A stretch of 9,508 bases of DNA, taken from Verrucomicrobiota bacterium. Its GTDB lineage: Bacteria; Verrucomicrobiota; Verrucomicrobiae; Limisphaerales; UBA11358. The notes beneath the pieces were generated by a model that worked only from the letters and a program-made list of their open reading frames with translations, had not been told where the DNA came from and did not search any database. The DNA is taken from positions 1 to 9,508 of the forward strand of contig JACZKP010000073.1 of the NCBI GenBank assembly GCA_014860005.1. The letters are read 5' to 3'. Every line of letters begins with the position of its first letter. Positions within the stretch are counted from its first letter, which is position 1. A program made the position numbers and the translations under genes. Shown piece after piece: positions 1 to 5,092 of this stretch.

Positions 1-513
1 CTGCAATTCCTTGCCCGCGCTGACCAGATCGAAGCGCGCAAAAAGGAACTCACCACACGCCGCGAAGAAATCATCGCGGCCAAAGAAAAAATCTTTGACG
101 CCGCCGGCCCCGAAGACGCCGAAGCCTTCGGCAAAATTGGGGAATTGGGCGCACAGGAAAATCTCGTTACCGTCCAACTCGAAAAGTTGGACCGCGAACG
201 CGCCGGCCTCGGCCTAGCGCTGCTGAACGAGTCGAACCACCTTCGCAAAAAAGTGGCCACGCTGGGCGCGAACAAGCGCGACCGCATCGTTGCGAAACTG
301 GATGCCGCCCTCGCCAAATTTATTCCCAACGACCGCCACCGCGCGGACATTGTTCAGGACGCGAGCGCCGTCACTCCGGAAATCCGCACCCTTAAAAAGC
401 GCGCGTTGAGTCTGGGCAGTTACACTTTCAATCCGCACACCGGCGATCCGGTCAAATTCGCGCGCCAAATCTTGCGCCAGGCTGAAAACGCCATTGAGCA
501 GTGCGGTCTCTGA
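1..513 (+). CDS. Coiled-coil phage protein, 5' end missing
   Basis: The frame is open from the first base of the window to the TGA at 511-513, so only the last 170 codons are seen and the true start lies upstream. The visible protein is charged and rich in Lys, Glu, Arg and Ala; its first 100 or so residues look like a long alpha-helical coiled coil (repeated ARKKEL / RREEI / LEKLDRER patterns). The last 40 residues are less helical and include the segment GSYTFNPHTGD. I do not recognise the family. It lies 35 nt before the capsid gene on the same strand, so a structural or assembly role such as scaffold-like or head-associated protein is possible, but this rests on position only. It lacks anything resembling a prohead protease. 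A GTG-started extension of the capsid frame at 501 would overlap its end by 13 nt. Confidence 0.75.
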   Translation: MQFLARADQIEARKKELTTRREEIIAAKEKIFDAAGPEDAEAFGKIGELGAQENLVTVQLEKLDRERAGLGLALLNESNHLRKKVATLGANKRDRIVAKLDAALAKFIPNDRHRADIVQDASAVTPEIRTLKKRALSLGSYTFNPHTGDPVKFARQILRQAENAIEQCGL

Positions 514-548
514 TCTCGAAACCACAACACCCCCAACCGACTTTTACC

Positions 549-1685
549 ATGAACAAACGCACTCAAGAGGTCGCCCGGCTCGAAGAAAGCATCCGCCAAT
601 TGGAATCACGAATCGCCCGCTATGACGCGGGCCAATCCAACCCGGCCCCGCAAGCCCGATCCGCAACCCGCACCGACATTTTGAAGGCATTGGACGCGCG
701 CGGCCAACACTACGACACGGATCAGTTTTGGAACGCGGTCGCCCGGCATTTTTGCGGCGCTCCCGCGCTCGCCTCCAGCGATGCTGACCGCGCCGCGATC
801 CGCGCCCTCACCACCGGCACCGAACCCGGCGCGAGTTGGATTCCCGAAGAACCGAGCACCGAACTGCTTGACCTGGCCGAGGAAGCCGGCGCGTTCCAAA
901 CCCTCAACGTGATCCGCTTGCGGAAGGGCAGAAAGAAATTTGCCAAGGCCGGCGGCGATCCCCAGGCGCTCTGGATCATGCCCACCGCCCAGGGAACAGC
1001 GCTTGTTCCGTCGCCTATCGCCGGCAGTTCGATTTCCAAGGCGGTCAACACCGGCGGCATTTTATTCGAACCCACCGTTGAACTCTTTGAAGACGCGGAT
1101 ATTGATCTCGGCGACGTCCTGCGATCCAAAGGCAGCCGCGCTCTGGCCTCGCTGATTGATCACAGTGTGTTTTCGGGCACCGGCGACGAAGCCGCCTTGC
1201 ACGGCGGGCAGGTGGGAATCTTTGTCCACGGCGACGTGCCCACCGCGGAAGCTTCCGCCGGGCGCACAGCAATCGCGAGCTTGAAGCGGGATGATTTTGT
1301 CCGTTGCATCGCGGCCGTCTCCCCCGGCGCCTTGACCCGCAACCCGCGTTGGTGGATACACGCGAGCTTCCTCGCGCCATTGTTAATCGTCCGGGAAACC
1401 ACGGGCGAATTTCTGCTTACCCGTGAAACCGGGGAATGGGTGATTTGCGGCCATCCGGTGACCTTCACCATCGGCGCGCCGGCGGTGAATGAACCCGCGG
1501 CGAAAGTCGCGGCGTTTGGCTGCGGCCAGGGCTATGCCGTGGGCATCGTGAACGCCGTCGAAATCGCGGTTTCGACGCATACGAAATTCCACACCGGAGC
1601 GCGCCAGGTGCGGCTGCTAGTTCGCGCGCGTGGCGAGATGATTGAACCCAGCGCATTTGCGACACTCAAACTTGCGGTTGAATGA
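549..1685 (+). CDS. HK97-fold phage major capsid protein
   Basis: This 378-aa protein has the architecture of HK97-type major capsid proteins. Residues 1-25 form a charged helix (LEESIRQLESRIARY), like the N-terminal delta/scaffold segment. Next comes an Ala/Pro-rich linker, a 'GASWIPEE' motif near 94-101 matching the family's 'G..lvP', a stretch ending at 'ILFEPTVELFEDADIDLGDVL' (E-loop/P-domain region), 'DHSVFSGTGD' near 204-213 matching the family's 'd.aFl.GdG', and a C-terminal part with 'NPRWWIHASF', 'ICGHPV' and a final 'VRLLVRARGEMIEPSAFATLKL' strand region. The protein self-assembles into the procapsid shell. I chose ATG 549 because the helix starts there; the frame also extends to GTG 501, adding 16 Pro-rich residues that overlap the upstream gene. 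No Shine-Dalgarno motif is visible before 549. The family call is by pattern; the exact subfamily is unknown. Confidence 0.85.
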   Translation: MNKRTQEVARLEESIRQLESRIARYDAGQSNPAPQARSATRTDILKALDARGQHYDTDQFWNAVARHFCGAPALASSDADRAAIRALTTGTEPGASWIPEEPSTELLDLAEEAGAFQTLNVIRLRKGRKKFAKAGGDPQALWIMPTAQGTALVPSPIAGSSISKAVNTGGILFEPTVELFEDADIDLGDVLRSKGSRALASLIDHSVFSGTGDEAALHGGQVGIFVHGDVPTAEASAGRTAIASLKRDDFVRCIAAVSPGALTRNPRWWIHASFLAPLLIVRETTGEFLLTRETGEWVICGHPVTFTIGAPAVNEPAAKVAAFGCGQGYAVGIVNAVEIAVSTHTKFHTGARQVRLLVRARGEMIEPSAFATLKLAVE

Positions 1686-1720
1686 TCCCGTGTTCACCAG
1701 CAGGAACATAACTTTCGATT

Positions 1721-1742
1721 CCCTGGCTGTGGCGCGCCAGGG
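1721..1742. repeat. Inverted repeat, 7-bp perfect stem
   Basis: CCCTGGC (1721-1727) pairs with GCCAGGG (1736-1742) across an 8-nt loop. It is the first hairpin after the capsid stop codon, about 35 nt downstream. No U-tract follows, so it does not look like an intrinsic terminator on its own. Confidence 0.55.
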
Positions 1743-1753
1743 CTGCATGGATT

Positions 1754-1803
1754 CGGCGGCGGCCGGGCGTGAAGATTCGCAGTCAACGCCCGGCTTGCCG
1801 CCG
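1754..1803. repeat. Large imperfect inverted repeat (9 + 7 bp)
   Basis: GCCGGGCGT (1762-1770) pairs with ACGCCCGGC (1786-1794) over a 15-nt loop. After a small internal bulge (G1761 against TT 1795-1796) the stem continues as CGGCGGC (1754-1760) with GCCGCCG (1797-1803). This gives 16 GC-rich pairs, among the most stable predicted structures in the window. The sequence after it (TCTCATCC) is only moderately T-rich. It could be a transcript-stabilising or processing hairpin, or a REP-like element. Confidence 0.65.
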
Positions 1804-1848
1804 TCTCATCCTTCCGGACCTTCGGCCATCCGAGGCCGCGCGGAGGCG

Positions 1849-1889
1849 ACTGGACGCAACTCCGGAATTGCGTCCAGTTCGTCTTTCAC
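1849..1889. repeat. Hairpin repeat copy 1: 11-bp stem plus TCTTTCAC
   Basis: ACTGGACGCAA (1849-1859) pairs perfectly with TTGCGTCCAGT (1868-1878) across an 8-nt loop. The block CGGAATTG (1863-1870) lies at the loop/3'-arm junction and TCTTTCAC (1882-1889) follows the stem after 3 nt. The same two blocks recur with identical spacing in the hairpin at 1939-1981, but with a different stem sequence. The T-rich tail would fit a weak intrinsic terminator for + strand transcription; a conserved structured element is the alternative. Confidence 0.65.
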
Positions 1890-1938
1890 TTTTGATCTCG
1901 GTCGCATCGGCGCAGTAGTGCTGCTTGCGGCTGGATCA

Positions 1939-1981
1939 GCACATGCCGGTTCGGCGGAATTGGCATGTGCCCCTCTTTCAC
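1939..1981. repeat. Hairpin repeat copy 2: 9-bp stem plus TCTTTCAC
   Basis: GCACATGCC (1939-1947) pairs perfectly with GGCATGTGC (1962-1970) across a 14-nt loop. CGGAATTG (1955-1962) sits at the start of the 3' arm and TCTTTCAC (1974-1981) follows the stem after 3 nt. From CGGAATTG to TCTTTCAC the spacing is 11 nt, as in the copy at 1849-1889. The two copies start 92 nt apart (1863 versus 1955). Confidence 0.65.
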
Positions 1982-2015
1982 CCGCACACGGCGATTCACC
2001 CCCAAGGAACTGACC

Positions 2016-2312
2016 ATGCGCACGAACCGCCGCCGCAGTTCAGCAACATTCAAAAGCCCAGACTGCCTAAAAATTCTCGCGGCCTGCGCTTCCCGTCTTG
2101 GACGACGGCGGCAGGTCGCGCTAGAATCGCCCAAGACGATTTGCTCGGTATCCGGGCAAGCAGGATACCCCTCCGGCGCGCTGGCGCCCTATGCAAACGG
2201 CTGCGGCGCCTATTTTAATCGCCGTGCACACCCGGCTTTTTGCAATTGCCCGGAATCCAGAAGTTCACACCGTCGAAGTCCACGCCTCAACACCTATCTG
2301 ATTTATGGCTGA
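2016..2312 (+). CDS. Possible small Cys-containing ORF, 98 aa, doubtful
   Basis: ATG 2016 is preceded by AAGGA at 2004-2008 with a 7-nt spacer, a good Shine-Dalgarno arrangement in this window. Its TGA (2310-2312) overlaps the start of the tape-measure-like gene by 8 nt, which would suit translational coupling. Against it, the predicted protein is Arg/Ser/Ala-rich with five cysteines and no recognisable domain, and it runs through inverted repeats at 2147-2169 and 2175-2188. It may be a real small gene, a translated leader that feeds ribosomes into the next gene, or chance. Confidence 0.3.
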   Translation: MRTNRRRSSATFKSPDCLKILAACASRLGRRRQVALESPKTICSVSGQAGYPSGALAPYANGCGAYFNRRAHPAFCNCPESRSSHRRSPRLNTYLIYG

Positions 2313-3561
2313 TTCGGATAAAGAACTGAAAATCCTGCTGACGATACTGACCAAGGAAGTCGGGCCGCAGAAGGCGGCCGAGGTCCTCAAGAAGGTCAAG
2401 GAGGAGACGAAGTCTGCCGCGAAGGAAACGCGGGACTTCGGACAGGCCACCGCCAATGTCGCGAAGAAGGATGTGCCCGAGCTCGAGCGCGCGACCGCCA
2501 AAGCCGGCACCGCTACGAAAGATTGGCGGGCGGCCACGCGCGGGCTGGCGTTGCAGTTTCCGTTCCTTGGCCGCGTGGCCAGCGCGGCGTTGAATCCGAT
2601 CACGCTGGCGGTCACGGCGGCGATTGGCGCATTCCAGATTTGGAAGTTCCGCGTGGATGCGCTCACGAAAGCCCTCGGCGGCGTGGAGATGCCCGACGTC
2701 TCACAGAGCGACATTGAGCGCATCGAGTTGATGGCCGGGGCGTGGGGCAAGTACGCTGCATCCGTCGCGTCCGCTTCCGGCGACACGAAGAAAATCCGCG
2801 AGGAACTGACGCAAGCACTGCGCGCGATCAAGCTCATCGAAGATTTCCGCAAGGCCGCGGGCGTGGCCGATCCCAAGGGCGCCGCCGCTGCCGAATCACA
2901 AGCCCTCGCGCAAGCGGAGAATAATTTACGGTTGGAAGCGCGGCGGATTCGTGAACGCGCCGGGACGCCGGGCAGCGTCGAGCGGGAGCAAGGTCTGTTG
3001 GCCGATGAAAAAAAGCTGGCGGAAGCGGCCGCAACGCAAATTGCCGAGCAACGCGAAATCCTTGGACTGGTTGCGGAGGCTGAAGGCGGGAACATTGGCG
3101 CCTTCTTGAAGTTGCAAATGAAGCTCGGTGGCAAGCCAGACATGGCCAACAGCAAGTGGTTTGAATCCGCCCGCGCGACCGCCCAGGAGAACATCGCGAG
3201 TCACCAGGGGGTGCTTGCGCGCTACCAAGACCGATTGAACGCCGTCGGCAATCGCGCCGCTGCACGTTCTGAATGGGAACGCGCCGCTGCGATGGATGCC
3301 GAGGCCGACCGCCTGGGATTACAAGGGAGCAATGTCCGCGGGGAGGAAGCGATCCGCGCGGGCGGCAGTGCCCGTGGCAGGATCAACACCGCCGCTGCCG
3401 GCGTTGACGCTGGCGCCGCCCAAGGAAACATCGCCGCCATTTCAGCCAGCGCTGTTGAAATTGTGCGCGGCCTCCAAGACATCGCCGCCGCCTTTGAATC
3501 TGTCCGCCGCGAATCGCAAAGAACGGCCTCGCGAATGAACGCCCAATTGAACACGGAATGA
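2305..3561 (+). CDS. Tape-measure-like phage tail protein
   Basis: The 418-aa product has an amphipathic helical N-terminus (about 1-80, rich in Lys, Ala, Glu), a hydrophobic stretch at about 81-113 (LALQFPFLGRVASAALN and onward to IGAFQIW), then a long Ala/Arg/Glu-rich helical part with probable coiled coil (about 170-350) and a Gly/Ala-rich C-terminal section. This order of coiled coil and hydrophobic patch is seen in tape-measure proteins, which set tail length and help DNA entry. At 418 aa it would be short for a long-tailed phage, and no Lys-rich repeats or peptidase domain are visible, so another virion or ejected protein is possible. It has no clear ribosome binding site; the 98-aa ORF before it overlaps by 8 nt. 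It overlaps the next gene by 4 nt (ATGA at 3558-3561). Confidence 0.6.
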   Translation: MADSDKELKILLTILTKEVGPQKAAEVLKKVKEETKSAAKETRDFGQATANVAKKDVPELERATAKAGTATKDWRAATRGLALQFPFLGRVASAALNPITLAVTAAIGAFQIWKFRVDALTKALGGVEMPDVSQSDIERIELMAGAWGKYAASVASASGDTKKIREELTQALRAIKLIEDFRKAAGVADPKGAAAAESQALAQAENNLRLEARRIRERAGTPGSVEREQGLLADEKKLAEAAATQIAEQREILGLVAEAEGGNIGAFLKLQMKLGGKPDMANSKWFESARATAQENIASHQGVLARYQDRLNAVGNRAAARSEWERAAAMDAEADRLGLQGSNVRGEEAIRAGGSARGRINTAAAGVDAGAAQGNIAAISASAVEIVRGLQDIAAAFESVRRESQRTASRMNAQLNTE

Positions 3562-4025
3562 TTTCTTCGAGCACAATCCAACCTCCGCCAAGCGCCCCCA
3601 CTGGCAGTGGCGACACAGACCAGCACACGCTGTTTGTCGCACTGCGGATTCCTGAAAGCGTGATCACTCCAAAGGGAAATTATCTGGCCGTTCCCTTGCT
3701 CGCACAGCTTGTCGAGCTTCGCTTGAAAGCCGCTGGCATCCATGTTTTGCGCACCGGAGGATCTGGCGAGTTTAATAATTCACGACTCAGTTACGCCGTC
3801 GGTGGCAACCTTGGCCGCGCGCTGGAATCCTTGCGTGATTCCCTGGCGGAACTCGCCGGGTTCGCCACGATCGGGTGGTTCTGCAAAGACGAGAATTTTG
3901 TCCGCACATTTCATCCGCGCGCCGGCCAGGCCCTCGATCTTTCCGACCTTGATCTCATAATGGCTGATTCGCTTCGCGCCGCGGCCAGCGCCGGCCTCTC
4001 GCTGGAAACCGGAGGATCAAAATGA
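3558..4025 (+). CDS. Unrecognised 155-aa protein of the structural module
   Basis: The start ATG 3558 overlaps the tape-measure-like gene's TGA by 4 nt, which indicates coupling and the same transcript. Residues 1-20 are Ser/Pro/Thr-rich and probably flexible. The rest looks like a compact alpha/beta domain: 'HTLFVALRIPESVITPKGNYLAVPLLAQLVELRLKA' (too long to be a motif, about 23-58), then 'GGNLGRALESLRDSL' and 'IGWFCKDENFVRTFHP'. No signal peptide or membrane segment is seen. I do not recognise the family. Position suggests a small tail or virion-associated protein, or a tail-module regulator. Its last codons contain the GGAGG ribosome binding site that serves ATG 4022. Confidence 0.75.
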   Translation: MISSSTIQPPPSAPTGSGDTDQHTLFVALRIPESVITPKGNYLAVPLLAQLVELRLKAAGIHVLRTGGSGEFNNSRLSYAVGGNLGRALESLRDSLAELAGFATIGWFCKDENFVRTFHPRAGQALDLSDLDLIMADSLRAAASAGLSLETGGSK

Positions 4026-4113
4026 ACCAGCCAATTTTCCAGAGACCACAACTCACCGAAGTCAGCAGCAACGCAGCAACGCGTTGCGGTGTCGCCCGTA
4101 GCGCCACCGCACT
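4011..4113 (+). other. Strong ribosome binding site and start at 4022 reading into an odd frame
   Basis: GGAGG (4011-4015) lies 6 nt before ATG 4022, whose ATGA overlaps the stop of the 155-aa gene. This is the best initiation signal in the window. The frame it opens stays open to 4804, but after about 4114 it is only the Ser/Pro/Arg-rich shadow of the helix-turn-helix gene, which lies one frame back and whose own ATG 4114 has no ribosome binding site. The frame of 4114 is closed upstream by TAG 4099-4101. So either 4022 encodes a short N-terminal part once fused to the 4114 protein (a 1-nt loss between about 4102 and 4140 would do it, giving about 275 aa), or it is a leader coupling translation to 4114. 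Confidence 0.5.
4067..4111. promoter_or_regulatory. Operator-like palindrome and hairpin before the transposition genes
   Basis: AGCAACGC occurs twice in tandem (4067-4082). The second copy forms the left half of a perfect 12-bp palindrome GCAACGCGTTGC (4076-4087). From 4085 a second structure begins: TGCGGTG (4085-4091) pairs with CACCGCA (4105-4111), and CGC/GCG extends it inward past one mismatch, leaving a 5-nt loop. The hairpin ends 2 nt before ATG 4114. The two structures share 4085-4087 and cannot fully form together. This is the only non-coding-looking spot between the structural and transposition genes, so a repressor operator or translational switch is plausible; the helix-turn-helix proteins encoded just downstream are candidate binders. 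I see no convincing -35/-10 promoter. Confidence 0.4.
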
Positions 4114-4848
4114 ATGCCCGCACCCAACAAACAAGATCGCGCCGCCCGCGATCACCGCATTGTCGAAACGCGATTGCCCGACGTCCTCCGTTTCTTGTAC
4201 ATGCACGAGCACGTCTCAGTCGCCGCCGCCGCGAGTATGCTGGCCATGCCACCCGCCACGCTTTACCGGCGCACTCGCAGATTTCTTCAACTCGGGATCG
4301 CCGGCCTTGCGTCAAAACCGGACGTCGCCGCCACAATCCCGTTCGTTGGCGATCCCAACCAGACGGTTGCGCTATCTTGGTTGCCTGCTGTTGTTGAGCA
4401 CTTGGTCATCATTCGCTGCTGGAAACCGCCAGCGGCGGCGATGGTTGCGCCGGCGAGTAAAATCCACGAACTCGGGGAACGCCTCCTCCGCCATGGTTTG
4501 GACGGGATCGCCCCGAATCACGAACAGCGATTGCGCTGGCGCGCCGAGTTGCGTGAATTTGGAATTACTCCCGAGATTGTCCGCGAAGTGGAGCTGCTTG
4601 CCGTTCAAACCGGTAGCGTCCCCAAAGGCTGGAAAAAGTTCGCCAAGTCTCGCGATTGTCCCTTCCGTTTATCCGTCTGGATCACGAAGACCGGCCCGTT
4701 ACCAGAATCCCTCATCCGCACCGTCCGCCTTGATCCCGTTCCAGCCCACGCCTGGCGCGGCGGATCGGGCTGTGTGTTTGTCAACGTCGCCGGGAAAATG
4801 CTAACCCTCGAAAAACCCCGACATGCGAAAGCCACAAAACAAAATTGA
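4114..4848 (+). CDS. Helix-turn-helix DNA-binding protein of the early region
   Basis: The 244-aa protein has a helix-turn-helix at about residues 34-56 (HVSVAAAASMLAMPPATLYR) followed by 'FLQLGIAGLASKP' (57-69). This resembles the N-terminal DNA-binding part of many transposases ('rrfrerGlaGL.dr.R'). The C-terminal 170 residues have no motif I recognise. It is the first clear gene of the transposition module and could be an early regulator or an accessory end-binding protein. In Mu, repressor and Ner occupy this place, but I see no specific similarity to either. Start: ATG 4114 has no ribosome binding site, and a much stronger start lies at 4022 one frame away, so the true N-terminus may be longer. 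It overlaps the next gene by 26 nt. Confidence 0.8.
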   Translation: MPAPNKQDRAARDHRIVETRLPDVLRFLYMHEHVSVAAAASMLAMPPATLYRRTRRFLQLGIAGLASKPDVAATIPFVGDPNQTVALSWLPAVVEHLVIIRCWKPPAAAMVAPASKIHELGERLLRHGLDGIAPNHEQRLRWRAELREFGITPEIVREVELLAVQTGSVPKGWKKFAKSRDCPFRLSVWITKTGPLPESLIRTVRLDPVPAHAWRGGSGCVFVNVAGKMLTLEKPRHAKATKQN

Positions 4849-5083
4849 CCCCGCCAACGAAAAGCCGTTGGCCGATCTTCACTTCCCCGGTCGCACAACA
4901 CTGTACGTGCATGAGGTCGCGCGGGCGCTTGGTGTGTGCGATCAGACCGTCCTAAATTTATTGGATACTGGCGAGCTCATCGGAATCAACATCGGCACTG
5001 GTAACAAAAAATTCCGGCGCATCCCGGTGCATGAGTACGAGAAATTTCTAACGAAGCGCTCCAGCTTGAATCTCGGGACTTAA
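4823..5083 (+). CDS. Excisionase/MerR-type helix-turn-helix protein
   Basis: The 86-aa protein carries a winged helix-turn-helix of the excisionase/MerR type (HTH_17-like). 'LYVHEVARALGV' (27-38) is the first helix and turn, 'CDQTVLNLLDTGELIGINIG' (39-58) the recognition helix and strand, and 'KKFRRIPVHEYEKFL' (62-76) the wing and final helix, matching the family pattern 'L.v.EvA..LgvS..TV.rli..G.L.a.rig...RRip...l..fl'. Such proteins bind short DNA sites as excisionases or transcription regulators. Ner or repressor-like control of the transposition genes is an inference from position. Its start lies inside the preceding gene, and the transposase follows after a 9-nt gap, so the three are probably co-transcribed. 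No ribosome binding site is visible, which fits translational coupling. Confidence 0.85.
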   Translation: MRKPQNKIDPANEKPLADLHFPGRTTLYVHEVARALGVCDQTVLNLLDTGELIGINIGTGNKKFRRIPVHEYEKFLTKRSSLNLGT

Positions 5084-5092
5084 AGGGAAGCC

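Larger units (their letters stand above)
1686..2304. other. Non-coding, hairpin-rich region behind the capsid gene
   Basis: This 619-nt stretch has no frame with protein-like composition on either strand. The + strand frame-1 reading up to 2013 is an Ala/Ser/Gly/Pro mix without a good start, and the - strand frames are short and Arg-rich. Inverted repeats are dense from 1721 to 2188: a 7-bp stem at 1721-1742, a 16-bp imperfect stem at 1754-1803, a 5-bp stem at 1823-1838, an 11-bp stem at 1849-1878, a 9-bp stem at 1939-1970, a 7-bp stem at 2147-2169 (GGTATCC/GGATACC) and a 5-bp stem at 2175-2188. It may be a structured RNA, an inserted hairpin-type repeat, or the scar of a deletion that removed head-tail genes. 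The only + strand ORF with a decent ribosome binding site starts at 2016 and is listed separately. Confidence 0.6.

Noticed and set aside
1642..2013. 123-aa + strand frame running from within the capsid gene through the hairpin region
   Set aside because: Its start lies inside the capsid gene, no ribosome binding site is visible, the composition is Ala/Ser/Gly/Pro-rich, and the hairpin blocks are conserved out of phase with this frame.
2265..3194. A 309-aa open frame on the - strand opposite the tape-measure-like gene
   Set aside because: It is Ser/Ala/Arg-rich with no domain, and mirrors the codon bias of the + strand gene. Open antisense frames are common in GC-rich genes.
2305..3971. The 12-mer ATGGCTGATTCG occurs at 2305 and again at 3960
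   Set aside because: A few repeated 12-mers are expected by chance in 9.5 kb, and both copies are in coding frames (MADS).
4022..4804. 260-aa + strand frame opened by the strong start at 4022, as a full gene
   Set aside because: Beyond about 4114 its product is a Ser/Pro/Arg/Cys mix, while the frame one step back encodes a helix-turn-helix protein. Only the start signal and first codons are kept as an observation.
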